Shown here one piece after another: positions 10,135 to 20,390 of a stretch of 64,000 nt of DNA (its first letter is position 1; each line of letters opens with the position of its first letter). A program made the position numbers and the translations under genes. Source of the DNA: Anaerolineaceae bacterium (lineage in GTDB: Bacteria; Chloroflexota; Anaerolineae; Anaerolineales; Anaerolineaceae); contig JAENZD010000001.1 in NCBI GenBank assembly GCA_016841445.1, positions 1 through 64,000 of the forward strand, written 5' to 3'. The notes under the pieces were generated by a model that did not search any database, had not been told where the DNA came from, and was given only the letters and a program-made list of their open reading frames with translations.

Positions 10135-10734
10135 ATGATGACAGATACCACACCTTACTTAATCGCCGGCCTGGGTAACCCGGGTGCTGAATACCGCCAC
10201 AATCGCCATAATGTGGGTTTTATGGTGCTGGATGCGTTGGCTGAAAAGGCGGCTATCCCTCTTCGACGGGTTGAATTTCGCGCGATCGTGGGAAAGGGCA
10301 GCCTGGATGACATGCGTCTGATCCTGGCAAAGCCCCAGACTTACATGAACGATTCGGGCCAGGCAGTCGCACCTTTGATTAATTTCTATAAAGTTCCGAT
10401 GGAGAACCTGCTGGTGATCCATGATGATCTGGACTTACCTTTTGGCACATTGCGTTTACGCCCATCAGGTGGGACTGGGGGGCAGCGTGGGATGGAGTCG
10501 ATTGTTGATAAGCTCTGGACTCGTGAATTTGCACGTCTTCGGGTGGGTATCGGTCGTCCTCCAGGACGCATGGACCCCCGCGATTATGTTCTGCACGATT
10601 TTGATGGGGACCAGCTGGCAGTCTTACCTGAACTAATGGATACCGCTGTGGCAGCTGTTCGGATGTTCATCACTATGGGAATTGAAAAAGCAATGAACAC
10701 CTTTAATGGCAGTTTATTCGATGAGGAAGAATGA
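10135..10734 (+). CDS. pth: Peptidyl-tRNA hydrolase
   Basis: This enzyme cleaves peptidyl-tRNAs dropped from ribosomes, releasing tRNA for reuse. The 199-residue length is standard. Visible motifs are GLGNPGAEYRHNRHNVGF (about 12-29) with the catalytic His, PQTYMNDSG with the conserved Asn, and the IHDDLDLPFGTLRLRPSGG segment with the catalytic Asp. It overlaps mfd by four bases (ATGA), so the two are translationally coupled. The pth-mfd order matches that in Bacillus genomes. A second in-frame ATG is three bases downstream. Confidence 0.95.
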   Translation: MMTDTTPYLIAGLGNPGAEYRHNRHNVGFMVLDALAEKAAIPLRRVEFRAIVGKGSLDDMRLILAKPQTYMNDSGQAVAPLINFYKVPMENLLVIHDDLDLPFGTLRLRPSGGTGGQRGMESIVDKLWTREFARLRVGIGRPPGRMDPRDYVLHDFDGDQLAVLPELMDTAVAAVRMFITMGIEKAMNTFNGSLFDEEE

Positions 10735-13700
10735 ATTTGTTGGATAAGTTTACGGAACTGCCGGTTTACCAGGCATTTCTTGCAAGGGTGAAAGCTGGCT
10801 ATGATACCGTGGATTCTGCACAGGGGTTGGGGCTGCCGCGCGCTGCCCGACTGCCGCTGGTAGCCCGCTTGCAGCAGGACCTGCATCGTCCAATTGTATT
10901 GATCTCGAACCGTGCTGACCGTGCCCTGACTTTATTTGAAGAGCTGCAGTTTTGGATGGGTGAGACCCCTGTCCATTATTTTCCGGAACCTAACCCGTTG
11001 TTCTATGAACGGTCAGGGTGGGGGAAAGGCACCCGGCGTGACCGTCTGCAGGTGTTGACCATGCTTTCGCGCACGCTCATACCCGGCGCTAAGGCACCAG
11101 AGAACCCACCGGTGCTGGTAACACCCGTTCGTGCGATCATGACACGCACCATGCCAAGGCGTGAGTTTCTTAAAAATGCACGCGCACTTCGGGTTGGAGA
11201 GCGGACGACTCCGGAAGAGCTGACGCGTGGATGGGTGGATACCGGGTACGACTATGCCAATATTGTGGTTGAAGCGGGGCAGTTCTCCAGACGCGGCGGG
11301 ATCCTGGATATCTGGCCGCCTGGTGAACCTCAGCCGGTGCGGATTGAGTTCTTTGGTGATGAAATTGACACAATGCGGGCTTTTGACCCGGCTTCACAGC
11401 GCACAGTTACTCAACTTTCCGCACTCATGATTACCCCTGCTCGAGAAATTCTGCCCTCAGCAGCAATTAAAGCGGGAATTGATCTCAAATCGATGAGTGA
11501 ATTCCACATCCCGCTGGCACATCCGATGGCTGGAACGATGCTGGACTTTCTGCCAGAGGATGCGCTGATTGTTTTGGATGGGCGTGAATTTCTTTCTGCG
11601 GCTGTGACGGATTTCGAGGAAGAAAGCCTTACCCGCAAGACAGAAGCAGTGGAAGCTGGAGAGCTGCCCGAAGATTTCCCGGTGCCTTTCCTGACCTGGT
11701 CAGAAATTGAGGACCGGTTTGGAAAACGGCCGGTGGTGGAGCTGGGGTATACCAATGCACCGGAGGAACCGCCATTAGCACAAGCCTTTGAACCTGGCCC
11801 GCGTTTTGCTGGGAAGATCAGGGATTTTATCAACTTTCTGCAGGAAGTTGACCGCCGCGAGGAATCCTGGGTGATTGTCTCCCGGCAGTCTTCTCGTCTG
11901 CGTGATTTATGGGGAGAAGCGCAGCTTCAGGAAGAAATGCCTCCAGAGCCAACCATTGCTTCCCGTTTTGTTGAAGGCACACTGGCTGGGGGATGGGTGC
12001 TCAACCTGCCGGATGATAAAAAACACCATCTGCTGACGGACGGCGAAATTTTTGGCTGGTCGCGTCCGCAGCCGCGCCGGCGATACCGGCCAACCGCTGA
12101 AGCGCCTGAATCCGTTTATGCTGACCTTCAGCCCGGTGATTGGGTCGTGCATGTTGATCATGGCATTGGCAAATATGTGGGGCTGGTGTCACGGTCAATG
12201 GGTGATGCGCAGCAAGAGTACTTATGTGTTGAATATGCTGAACAGGATCAGTTGTTTGTGCCGATTCACCATGCTGATCGTTTATCCCGGTATGTTGGCG
12301 CAGAGGGGCATGTCCCCTCGATTTCACGCCTGGGGGGGCTGAGCTGGAGCAATACAAAACAGAAAGTCCGCGAAGCAGTCCAGGAGATCGCAGGTGATCT
12401 TTTACAGCTGTATGCACAGCGCCAGGTTGCTGAAGGTTATGCTTTCAGCACGGATACACCCTGGCAGCGTGAACTGGAAGCAAGCTTCCCTTATATTGAA
12501 ACTGAGGATCAGCTGCAGGCTTTGAAAGAGATCAAGGCGGATATGGAAGCACCAAGGCCGATGGACCGTTTGCTGTGTGGTGATGTGGGTTACGGTAAAA
12601 CCGAAGTGACACTCAGGGCCGCATTCAAAGCCGTTATGGACGGGAAACAGGTGGCTGTCCTGGTCCCGACAACCGTCCTTGCCCAGCAGCATTACGACAC
12701 CTTCAGAAACCGTCTTTCGACTTTCCCTGTAGTGGTGGAAATGCTTTCACGGTTCCGCACCCAGCGGCAGCAGAATAAGATCATCAATGACCTGCGAAAG
12801 GGTAATGTGGATATTGTGATCGGTACCCACCGCCTGCTTTCCCAGGATGTCACCTTCAAAGACCTGGGGCTGGTTGTCGTGGATGAGGAGCAGCGTTTTG
12901 GCGTTGCTCATAAAGAACATCTTAAACAACTACGGACGTCCGTGGACGTTCTGACATTAACCGCAACACCTATTCCCCGTACATTATACATGGCGTTGAC
13001 GGGCGTGCGCGATATCTCAACCATCAACTCACCACCTGAGGAGCGGCTGCCAATTGTAACCCATATTGGACCCTATGATCCGAAGCTGGTGCGCCAGGCT
13101 GTCATCCGTGAACTGGAACGAGGCGGGCAAATCTTTTTTGTTCATAACCGGGTTCAGACCATTGGCGCGATGCGGCACCAGCTGGAAAGTCTGGTTCCGG
13201 AAGCCAAAATCGGGATTGCCCATGGGCAGATGGATGAGGATAAACTGGCTGATATGATGCACCTCTTCACAAACGGTGATATTGACATCCTGCTGTGCAC
13301 ATCAATCATCGAATCTGGGCTCGATATTCCCAATGCTAACACCCTGATCGTAGACCGGGCAGATACTTTTGGGCTGGCTCAGCTCTATCAGCTGAGGGGC
13401 AGGGTGGGGCGCGGTGCGCAGCGGGCATATGCTTTCCTGTTCCGCCACCGCATCAAATCACCCACACCAGAAGGGCAGGAGCGCCTTGAAGTTCTGGCGG
13501 AGAATACCCAGTTGGGCTCAGGCTATGCGATTGCGATGCGCGATCTCGAGATGCGCGGTGCAGGTGAAATGCTGGGCACACGCCAATCCGGCTATATTGC
13601 TGCTGTTGGTTTCCACCTCTACACACGGCTGCTGGCGCAGTCTGTGAAACAGTTCCAGTTAGCCATGGGGGTTTCCCGGCCGGAAGAAGGCACAATCCTG

Positions 13701-14174
13701 GATGCTTCCCTGGCGATCCCCACATCCGTTAACCTGCCGCTGGCGATTGGGATTCCAAACAGCTATATACCTGACCAGGCCCTTCGGCTAAAGCTCTACC
13801 GGCGTCTGGCGGATATTAAGGATGAAACCAAATTGGCTTCGATTGAAATGGAATTCGAAGACCGGTTTGGCCCTTTGCCAGAACCCGTTCAAAATTTAAT
13901 CTATCAGATCAAAGTAAAACTCCTGGTAGCGCTAGCGGGAATAGCCTCTGTGGGTTTTGAGGGAAGCCAGCTTGTATTACGCTATCCCCCGCTTCCGGAA
14001 GGAATTCCTTCACGCAACTTGCCTGAACTGGGTGGTGGGATCACAAGTGGAAAGAACGCATACCGGGTTCACTTCAAGGAGGCTGATTCCGATGTCTGGA
14101 TGGGAAGACTGCTTGAAGTTTTAGTTAAGATCCGTTCAAATGCAGAGAACCAGGCCAACTTGCCAAAAAAATAG
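10731..14174 (+). CDS. mfd: Transcription-repair coupling factor Mfd
   Basis: Mfd removes RNA polymerase stalled at DNA lesions and recruits UvrA. The 1147-residue length is typical. The order is: a UvrB-like N-terminal region ([28 protein letters not shown]); the RNA polymerase-interacting domain near 450-520 ([20 protein letters not shown]); and an SF2 translocase with [10 protein letters not shown] near 619, DEEQRFG near 720 and the TRG motif LRGRVGRG near 887; then a C-terminal TRCF domain. GAGGAAG inside the end of pth is its ribosome binding site. Confidence 0.97.
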   Translation: MNLLDKFTELPVYQAFLARVKAGYDTVDSAQGLGLPRAARLPLVARLQQDLHRPIVLISNRADRALTLFEELQFWMGETPVHYFPEPNPLFYERSGWGKGTRRDRLQVLTMLSRTLIPGAKAPENPPVLVTPVRAIMTRTMPRREFLKNARALRVGERTTPEELTRGWVDTGYDYANIVVEAGQFSRRGGILDIWPPGEPQPVRIEFFGDEIDTMRAFDPASQRTVTQLSALMITPAREILPSAAIKAGIDLKSMSEFHIPLAHPMAGTMLDFLPEDALIVLDGREFLSAAVTDFEEESLTRKTEAVEAGELPEDFPVPFLTWSEIEDRFGKRPVVELGYTNAPEEPPLAQAFEPGPRFAGKIRDFINFLQEVDRREESWVIVSRQSSRLRDLWGEAQLQEEMPPEPTIASRFVEGTLAGGWVLNLPDDKKHHLLTDGEIFGWSRPQPRRRYRPTAEAPESVYADLQPGDWVVHVDHGIGKYVGLVSRSMGDAQQEYLCVEYAEQDQLFVPIHHADRLSRYVGAEGHVPSISRLGGLSWSNTKQKVREAVQEIAGDLLQLYAQRQVAEGYAFSTDTPWQRELEASFPYIETEDQLQALKEIKADMEAPRPMDRLLCGDVGYGKTEVTLRAAFKAVMDGKQVAVLVPTTVLAQQHYDTFRNRLSTFPVVVEMLSRFRTQRQQNKIINDLRKGNVDIVIGTHRLLSQDVTFKDLGLVVVDEEQRFGVAHKEHLKQLRTSVDVLTLTATPIPRTLYMALTGVRDISTINSPPEERLPIVTHIGPYDPKLVRQAVIRELERGGQIFFVHNRVQTIGAMRHQLESLVPEAKIGIAHGQMDEDKLADMMHLFTNGDIDILLCTSIIESGLDIPNANTLIVDRADTFGLAQLYQLRGRVGRGAQRAYAFLFRHRIKSPTPEGQERLEVLAENTQLGSGYAIAMRDLEMRGAGEMLGTRQSGYIAAVGFHLYTRLLAQSVKQFQLAMGVSRPEEGTILDASLAIPTSVNLPLAIGIPNSYIPDQALRLKLYRRLADIKDETKLASIEMEFEDRFGPLPEPVQNLIYQIKVKLLVALAGIASVGFEGSQLVLRYPPLPEGIPSRNLPELGGGITSGKNAYRVHFKEADSDVWMGRLLEVLVKIRSNAENQANLPKK

Positions 14175-14253
14175 GGTGTGTTATACTGCAAAAACCCTCT
14201 GAAAGATGAAATGTGTGTTGGTCAAGGTTCAATTTCAGTATTAATGGTGATAT

Positions 14254-15669
14254 ATGAAGGAAATTCTGAACAATCTGAATAAGTGGCAGGTGCCGGTCAT
14301 CGTGTTGCTCTTGCTGGGGAGTATTGCGCTGATCTGGCTTGGATTGCGCCAACCGGTGACGGTGATCGTTGATGGTGAGCCTGCCAGTGTTAAGACAGCC
14401 GCGCTAACGGTTTCTGGTGTTCTGCGTTCAGCAGGTCTTGTCATTGATCCGGAGGATAAAGTATTCCCTTCTCTCAACGGCTTGGTTTGGAATCAATCTG
14501 TGGTCAGGGTTACCAAGGCCCGTGAAATCATTATTGAAATGCCAGATGAAATTCTCACAGTAAAGTCAGCAGAATTGATCCCTTCAAATTTATTGTCCAC
14601 GCTTGGGATCGAATTGTATCCAGGGGATGCGTTATTGGTGAATGGGTTAACGATTGATCCTGACCAACCGTTGGAGGGAGAGGGATCAATTTTTATCCAG
14701 TATAGTCCCGCGAAACAGCTTGAGGTTGTGGTGGGTGAGGCGGTATTTCAGTTATTTACGAATCAAACTACTTTAGGTGCTGCCCTTGAGGATGCGTCGA
14801 TTGATGTTAGCTCTCAGGACTGGGTTTCTGAAGATCTATCTGCAGGGATCGTCGATGGGATGACGGTTGAGATCAGACGGGCAAAGGCGGTAACGATCCA
14901 AACCGAGACAGGTTCTTTGACTGGCATGACAGCTGCCCAAACGGTTGGTGAAGCGCTGCAGGATTTAGGATTCTCCCTCCAAAACCTGGATTACAGCATT
15001 CCGCAGGAGGATGATTCGATTCCTGAAGATTCCATCATCAGAATTGTTCAGGTCAGGGAGACGCTTTCGATCGTTACTGAAGAAATCCCTTATGAATCGG
15101 ACTACCAGGAGGACCCTGAAACCCCGCTCGACCAGGTTTCAGTGATTGAACAAGGCCAGAATGCAATTTTTGCAAACCGTGAACGCACCATATTTGAAGA
15201 TGGGGTTGAAGTTTGGCGCAGTTCCCAGGAGGGATGGCAAGCCAGTGAAGCAAAGAACGGTATTTTAGGGTACGGTTCAAAAATTGAAATTTATTCCGAA
15301 GTTGTCGATGGACAGACCATTGAATATTGGCGGAAGATCAGCGTTTATGCCACATCTTACAAACCCTGCGACGCGAATGGGGTTTGCTATGATGGCACTG
15401 CGGGCGGGTATCCACTGCAGCAAGGCATTATTGCTGTCAGCCCACACTGGTATTCTGTACCGAACGGATTGGGCATGGCAGACCTGACAGTCTATGTGCC
15501 CGGTTATGGCAGGGCTATTATTGGGGATGTTTGCGGTGGGTGTTCAGGCCAGTACTGGATCGACCTCGCCTATCGAGATGAAAATTATGTCCCCTGGTAT
15601 CATTGGACGACGATGTATTTTCTAACGCCTGTTCCCCAGCGCTATATTCCAGCAATCATCACGCCATGA
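14254..15669 (+). CDS. Cell-wall-active protein with DUF348 repeats, G5 and 3D domains (YabE-like)
   Basis: The product has 471 residues. One membrane helix (about 14-32) acts as an uncleaved anchor or signal, followed by about three DUF348 repeats (near 33-75, 155-185 and 212-245; TVIVDGEPASVKTAALTVSGVL is the first). A G5-like region (270-345) and a C-terminal 3D domain (360-460) follow. The 3D domain keeps GDVCGGCSGQYWIDLAY, the Asp-containing core found in MltA-type peptidoglycan lytic enzymes. By analogy with YabE/Rpf proteins it is an exported peptidoglycan-remodelling enzyme. It overlaps rsmA by four bases; yabE next to ksgA is also seen in Bacillus. Confidence 0.8.
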   Translation: MKEILNNLNKWQVPVIVLLLLGSIALIWLGLRQPVTVIVDGEPASVKTAALTVSGVLRSAGLVIDPEDKVFPSLNGLVWNQSVVRVTKAREIIIEMPDEILTVKSAELIPSNLLSTLGIELYPGDALLVNGLTIDPDQPLEGEGSIFIQYSPAKQLEVVVGEAVFQLFTNQTTLGAALEDASIDVSSQDWVSEDLSAGIVDGMTVEIRRAKAVTIQTETGSLTGMTAAQTVGEALQDLGFSLQNLDYSIPQEDDSIPEDSIIRIVQVRETLSIVTEEIPYESDYQEDPETPLDQVSVIEQGQNAIFANRERTIFEDGVEVWRSSQEGWQASEAKNGILGYGSKIEIYSEVVDGQTIEYWRKISVYATSYKPCDANGVCYDGTAGGYPLQQGIIAVSPHWYSVPNGLGMADLTVYVPGYGRAIIGDVCGGCSGQYWIDLAYRDENYVPWYHWTTMYFLTPVPQRYIPAIITP

Positions 15670-16508
15670 AATTAGAACCCCTGCAGATTCCCGACTTATT
15701 AAGGAGGTTTCATCTCAGCCCTCAAAAATCATTGGGGCAGAACTTCCTGGTGGATCACAACGCACTGCTCAAAATTGTGCGTGATGCTGGTGTTGGAGAG
15801 AATGATCAGGTTCTGGAAATTGGGGCTGGATTGGGAAGTCTCACACGGGTTCTCGCAGTGAATGCCAGGAAGGTTATCGCAGTTGAAATTGATGGCCATC
15901 TCTTCCCGGTTCTGAGAGAAGTCACAAAAGGATTTGGTAACGTCAGCCTCTTGAAAGGGGATATCCTGGATATCCCGCTGAGGGATTTATTTGCTGTGGA
16001 TGGCTATAAGGTGGTTGCGAATATCCCTTATTATATTACTTCGGCTGTGGTCCGGCATTTGCTGGAGGCTGAGGTAAGACCGGGAAAAATTGTGCTGACC
16101 ATGCAGCGAGAGGTTGCTGAACGGATCATCAATAAAGATGAAAAAATGAGCTTGCTTTCACTCTCGGTCCAGATTTACGGTGAAGCCCAGATCACACATC
16201 ACATCCCGGCAAGTTGTTTTATTCCAGAACCGAAGGTGGACAGCAGCGTTTTGGTGATTGATATTTATCCCCAACCAAAGCTTTCGTCCAGAGAAGTTAA
16301 AGTGATGTTCCGTTTAGCCCATGCTGCCTTCAACCAGAAACGAAAGATGATGCGCAGTTCCCTCAGGTCTATCTTGGATGGGGGACAGGATCAGATCATT
16401 GATTTATTAAATAAGGCATCGATCGATCCCCAGGTACGACCAGAAGCGATCACTGTTGAGGATTGGATACGATTGACCCGTTTAGTGGATGAATTGAATA
16501 TTATTTGA
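15666..16508 (+). CDS. rsmA: 16S rRNA dimethyladenosine transferase
   Basis: This SAM-dependent enzyme dimethylates two adjacent adenosines in the 3' hairpin of 16S rRNA. The 280-residue product shows KSLGQNFLVDHNAL near 19-32, the SAM-binding VLEIGAGLGSLTRVL near 49-63, and the catalytic NIPYYITS near 121-128. ATG at 15666 is used because it starts the family's N-terminus and overlaps the upstream stop (ATGA); a longer reading from 15603 only extends into the preceding gene. It is the last gene of the pth-mfd block. Confidence 0.95.
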   Translation: MKLEPLQIPDLLRRFHLSPQKSLGQNFLVDHNALLKIVRDAGVGENDQVLEIGAGLGSLTRVLAVNARKVIAVEIDGHLFPVLREVTKGFGNVSLLKGDILDIPLRDLFAVDGYKVVANIPYYITSAVVRHLLEAEVRPGKIVLTMQREVAERIINKDEKMSLLSLSVQIYGEAQITHHIPASCFIPEPKVDSSVLVIDIYPQPKLSSREVKVMFRLAHAAFNQKRKMMRSSLRSILDGGQDQIIDLLNKASIDPQVRPEAITVEDWIRLTRLVDELNII

Positions 16509-16551
16509 ACAGATTTTTTCCCCAATTTAGTTTTGTGAAAGCAGAATTTAA

Positions 16552-17271
16552 TTATTTTCGGCGCTTATAGATCCTCCGCAGCTGCCAGACTCTAAGTGCG
16601 GCTTCAACCTGGATCCGGAGTGACATTTTTGAATCACCATGCACCCGTTCTGCAAAATAGATGGGAACTTCTGCAAAGGTCAATCCAGCTAGTTTAGCCA
16701 TATAGGCCAGTTCCACTATAAAGACATAGCCGTTTGAACGTGATTCCTCGAAGGGGATAGCTTCCAGGGCTGAGCGACGCCAAACACGGTAACCGCCCGT
16801 GGCATCTTTGATCGGCAGTCCGAGGATGGTTCTTGCATAAGTGTTGCCAAACGATGACAATGCTTTCCGCCAGAACGGCCAGCTTTTATCCAGACTGCCG
16901 CCCTGGGTATAGCGTGAGCCAATGACGACATCAGCTTTATTAAGCGCTTCAATGAGTAAGGGTAGTTTTTCCGGGGGGTGGGAAAGATCAGCATCCATCA
17001 TGCCAATCACGTCTGCACCCTGGTTTAAAGCGTATCGAAAAGCCTGGATATAGGCTTTCCCCAAACCCTCCTTGCCCGTTCGGTGCAGCACCATGACATT
17101 TCCCGGATACATTTTTGAAAGGTCTTCTGCTACCTCTCCTGTCCCATCAGGGCTGTTATCATCCACAACCAAAATACTGAAACCGGGGATTTCCTGGGCA
17201 AACAAGGCGGATACCAGTTTTGGGAGGTTCTCCGATTCGTTATATGTTGGGATGATTTGAATAATTTTCAT
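16552..17271 (-). CDS. Polyprenol monophosphomannose synthase (GT2)
   Basis: This encodes a 239-residue family 2 glycosyltransferase of the dolichol/polyprenol-phosphate mannose synthase type. It transfers mannose from GDP-mannose to a lipid phosphate on the inner membrane face. Motifs are VVDDNSPDGTGEVA near 35-48 and the DxD-like MMDADLSHPPEKLP near 90-104. ATGGYRVWRRSALEAI and the C-terminal RVHGDSKMS are typical of DPM1-like enzymes. There is no C-terminal membrane domain, so it is the short form. It converges with rsmA and is transcribed alone. Confidence 0.85.
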   Translation of the reverse strand: MKIIQIIPTYNESENLPKLVSALFAQEIPGFSILVVDDNSPDGTGEVAEDLSKMYPGNVMVLHRTGKEGLGKAYIQAFRYALNQGADVIGMMDADLSHPPEKLPLLIEALNKADVVIGSRYTQGGSLDKSWPFWRKALSSFGNTYARTILGLPIKDATGGYRVWRRSALEAIPFEESRSNGYVFIVELAYMAKLAGLTFAEVPIYFAERVHGDSKMSLRIQVEAALRVWQLRRIYKRRK

Positions 17272-17434
17272 GCTGCTCCCGAAAATTAATTATTTCTATA
17301 AATATAGACTATTTAGTGATAATGACCTCATCATTTTTAGCATAGGCACTGATGGGTGTCAAGTTGTCTATTTCATTTTGGCCATTCAATACGGTAACAT
17401 TTAATTATCAAAACTATTAAATTAAGAGGTGCTT

Positions 17435-17884
17435 ATGTTTACTAAGAGGCTAACTTTTATTATATTAGGGACATTCTTAATCATATCCGGTTTGATGAAT
17501 TTCATATCTGGGTTAAGCTCATTGAGTATTATTATCCCAATATTTGCCCTTGTGACCGGGATTGTGATCCTGGTCGTAACACCAGGGATTTCTTCTTTTA
17601 TTGGTTGGATAATTTTCTCAGTGTACTTAATTGCACGAGGGGGAACGGTCATTTTTAATTTCAGCTTCCCAGGATTGAGTACTGTCCTGGCCGTTTTAGC
17701 CTTGGCCGCAGGCTTGCTATTAATTGTTCGTACACCCGGGTTTAAACACCATATCGGCTTTCTGCTGCTCTGTGTCTGGCTGATATTGATTGGTTTAGCA
17801 GGCTTGGTTACAATAGGTGAAGTTGAGATGATCATCGCGGGTTTGGCAATTGTATCAGGTATCTTTCTAATTTTAAACGAATGA
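17435..17884 (+). CDS. Small hydrophobic membrane protein
   Basis: The protein has 149 residues and about five membrane helices of the DUF308/HdeD-like kind: repeated hydrophobic blocks such as LTFIILGTFLIISGLMNF and IIPIFALVTGIVILVV. Function is unknown. ATG at 17435 is used because AGAGGTG ends five bases before it; a GTG at 17429 lies inside that binding site. The next gene, an ABC ATPase, begins 115 bases later. Confidence 0.55.
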   Translation: MFTKRLTFIILGTFLIISGLMNFISGLSSLSIIIPIFALVTGIVILVVTPGISSFIGWIIFSVYLIARGGTVIFNFSFPGLSTVLAVLALAAGLLLIVRTPGFKHHIGFLLLCVWLILIGLAGLVTIGEVEMIIAGLAIVSGIFLILNE

Positions 17885-17999
17885 TCTCCTGAAAAGGTCA
17901 ATGACACTAATGTTTCGCAATAGAACATGATGCTGACCACTTTCACCATCATGGCAAATTTGGATTCAGCAATCGACATTATTACTGGAAAATAATCGT

Positions 18000-18911
18000 A
18001 TGGAGCATACAGCAATAAAATTTGACAACCTCCACAAATATTATGGTAAGGTTCATGCGTTGAGCGGTTTGGACTTTGAGGTGAAAAAAGGGGAGATTTT
18101 TGGCTTTCTGGGACCAAATGGCGCAGGTAAAACGACAACCATCCGGTGTATGCTGGACCTGATCCGCCCCAGCAAAGGACAAATTGAAATTCTTGGTATG
18201 GATCCACAAAGTGATCCGCAGGGAGTCAAACAAAATGTAGGGTATCTCCCGGGAGATCTGAATTTGGATGGCAATTTCACAGCCAGGGGGTACCTAAAAT
18301 ACATCCGGCGTATTAAAAAAGAAAGCAGGTCTCCCGAGGAATTTAATGAATTGGCGCGCCGGTTGGATGTTCCGCTTGACATGAAAATCAAATCCCTATC
18401 CCAGGGCAACAAGCAAAAAGTAGGACTGATGCAGGCTTTAATCAGTAAAGTGCCGCTGCTGCTGCTTGATGAACCCACATTGGGGTTGGATCCATTGATG
18501 CAGCAGGAAGTATTAAATATTGTCCAGGAGGAAGCTGAGAAAGGAACAACAGTATTTTTCTCATCCCATATCCTGTCTGAGGTCCAAAAGATTGCCGACC
18601 GGGTCGGGATCATCCGTAAAGGTGTTTTGGTCGAAATTGCTGAAACGGATAGCTTGATTAACCGGGCTATCACTCTTGCAACGGTATCATTCTCGGAGGA
18701 AGTTCCGGAATCGAATTTTGTTCATCTTCCTGATCTTGTGATCTTGCGGGTGAACGATCATCAAAAGAGCTACACCTTTGAAATTCAAGGCGAGGTCGAT
18801 CATTTTATTAAAACATTAGCCAAATTCCCCGTGAGGGACCTGGCAATCCATCGCCCATCATTGGAAGAGGTCTTTTTGAAGTATTACAGAGGTGAAAAGG
18901 TGGAGAACTAA
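18000..18911 (+). CDS. ABC transporter ATP-binding protein
   Basis: This is the ATPase subunit of an ABC-2-type exporter. The 303-residue product has Walker A GPNGAGKTTTIR near 39-50, signature SLSQGNKQKVGLMQAL near 138-153, Walker B LLLLDEPTLGLDP near 157-169 and a switch His (FFSSHILSE). The signature LSQGN differs from the common LSGGQ but is normal for this CcmA/DrrA-like group. The last 80 residues form the DrrA-like C-terminal extension. It pairs with the permease three bases downstream. The transported substrate is unknown; drug or lipid export are common guesses for the family. Confidence 0.9.
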   Translation: MEHTAIKFDNLHKYYGKVHALSGLDFEVKKGEIFGFLGPNGAGKTTTIRCMLDLIRPSKGQIEILGMDPQSDPQGVKQNVGYLPGDLNLDGNFTARGYLKYIRRIKKESRSPEEFNELARRLDVPLDMKIKSLSQGNKQKVGLMQALISKVPLLLLDEPTLGLDPLMQQEVLNIVQEEAEKGTTVFFSSHILSEVQKIADRVGIIRKGVLVEIAETDSLINRAITLATVSFSEEVPESNFVHLPDLVILRVNDHQKSYTFEIQGEVDHFIKTLAKFPVRDLAIHRPSLEEVFLKYYRGEKVEN

Positions 18912-18914
18912 AAT

Positions 18915-19754
18915 ATGTTGGCAATATTAAAACAGAAATTATTGCGAAATTGGTTGATGATCTTAGGCTGGGGAATTGGTTTGGGTGTGCTGGGTTTTTA
19001 CATGTTTGATATTTATGAAAACTTTTTCCAGCAAAATGTAGATCTGCGGCAATTATTTGATGCCTTTCCCGAAGGTTTGATGGCCTTCTTTGGCGGAGAT
19101 ACGAACCTGTTTGAACCCAGCGGATTTCTTCACCTTGAGTTCTTTTCTTATACCCCTTTGGTCCTGGGGATCATGGCGACATCCAGTGCTGCCGGATTGA
19201 TCGCAAAGAAAGAAGAAGATGGTACGCTGGAACTGGTCCTTTCCCAACCCATCAGCCGGACGGCGGTGTTCTGGAGCCGCTTATTGGCGCTGATATTGAG
19301 TATTGTGCTAATTCTGGTGATTACCTGGGGAGGGTTCGCCCTGGGACTCGAATCTACTGATACTTTTGATCTTGGACAGGATCAGCTAATTCTGCCATTT
19401 GCTTCATTGTTTGCTGTTTTGATGGTTTTTCTTGGCCTGGCTTTATTGCTGAGCATGATCATCCCTAACAGCAGCGCGGCAAATGCTGTCGCAGCGATGC
19501 TCTTGATTGCCAGCTATTTCATCACCTCATTGGCGAATATCGATGAAAGCCTGGAGGGCATCAACCGTTTTTCTCCCATCAATTATTATCAGGGCGGTTC
19601 TGCAATTGAAGGTTTGGATGTTCAAAACCTGTTGATCCTGTTGGGGATATCGGTGGTATTAATTCTGATCGCCTGGGTTTTGTTTATTTGGCGGGATTTG
19701 AGATTTGGTGGGTCAGGTGGGTTCCGGATAGTTTTCCCACACAGAGAAAAATAG
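18915..19754 (+). CDS. ABC-2 type transporter permease
   Basis: This encodes a 279-residue membrane subunit with about six helices, at roughly 15-35, 75-100, 118-142, 155-182, 190-212 and 238-262. The cytoplasmic segment AKKEEDGTLELVLSQPISRTAVFWSR between helices 2 and 3 is the characteristic coupling region of NatB/ABC-2 permeases. It follows its ATPase by three bases, so the pair is co-translated and forms one exporter. Confidence 0.85.
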   Translation: MLAILKQKLLRNWLMILGWGIGLGVLGFYMFDIYENFFQQNVDLRQLFDAFPEGLMAFFGGDTNLFEPSGFLHLEFFSYTPLVLGIMATSSAAGLIAKKEEDGTLELVLSQPISRTAVFWSRLLALILSIVLILVITWGGFALGLESTDTFDLGQDQLILPFASLFAVLMVFLGLALLLSMIIPNSSAANAVAAMLLIASYFITSLANIDESLEGINRFSPINYYQGGSAIEGLDVQNLLILLGISVVLILIAWVLFIWRDLRFGGSGGFRIVFPHREK

Positions 19755-19790
19755 GCAAGCATTTTAAGAGTTGTATTTTTTAAAAACAAA

Positions 19791-19817
19791 TGTACCCACC
19801 AATTTCTGGTGGGTACA
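19791..19817 (-). terminator. Intrinsic terminator for the DUF4190 gene
   Basis: The perfect 10-bp stem TGTACCCACC/GGTGGGTACA has a 7-base loop. On the minus strand it runs into TTTGTTTTT, so it best serves the minus-strand gene at 19845. On the plus strand it lacks a T run. Confidence 0.75.
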
Positions 19818-19844
19818 TCGAAATTTTAGAAATGTTTTGACAGT

Positions 19845-20189
19845 TTAGTACCAGCCCTCCATAAAAGCAGGTGTTGTGAACAGAGCACCGACAGCAATAA
19901 TCCCGATGATGAAGATAATGATCGAGATCACAACAACGGCGATACCTGCGATCAGACCACCCATAGCCAAACCGCGACCCCCTTCAACACCCATAGATTC
20001 ATCAATTTTCTTTTTAGCAATGAATCCCATGATGGCTCCCGCAACACCGAGCAGGAAACTGAATAAACTTGTGCAGGGAATGCAAAGGCCCAGGAACATT
20101 AATAAAACACCGAGGATGCTTGCAATCAGGCTGATGATAGCCAATGTATTGGTTTTGCCCTGAGGTACAGGGGCTTGATAATCTGTCAT
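19845..20189 (-). CDS. DUF4190-type small membrane protein
   Basis: The 114-residue protein has two hydrophobic segments (TLAIISLIASILGVLLMFLG and GLIAGIAVVVISIIIFIIG) around a short loop with FIAKKKIDESMG, the layout of DUF4190 proteins. A proline-rich N-terminus (MTDYQAPVPQGK) faces the cytoplasm. ATG at 20189 follows AAAGGAG, which decides it over an ATG at 20258. Function is unknown. Confidence 0.65.
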   Translation of the reverse strand: MTDYQAPVPQGKTNTLAIISLIASILGVLLMFLGLCIPCTSLFSFLLGVAGAIMGFIAKKKIDESMGVEGGRGLAMGGLIAGIAVVVISIIIFIIGIIAVGALFTTPAFMEGWY

Positions 20190-20390
20190 AATAATCTCCT
20201 TTAAATATGAGAAAGGGTTATGTGCAAATGCACGAAAGTTGAGAATTGCGTTATTCAATTATACATGATTTCTTTTCAGATTAATAAATTAACCTTCAGT
20301 ATTATTCCGGAGAATCAATACCAAGTCAGAAAAAGTATTTATAATTGGGTAATTGAGTTAAACTATCCTTGATCCAGCGAAGGAGACGCT

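Noticed and set aside
17422-18207. 261-residue minus-strand ORF
   Set aside because: It is antisense to the small membrane gene and the start of the ABC ATPase, both of which have ribosome binding sites and family motifs.
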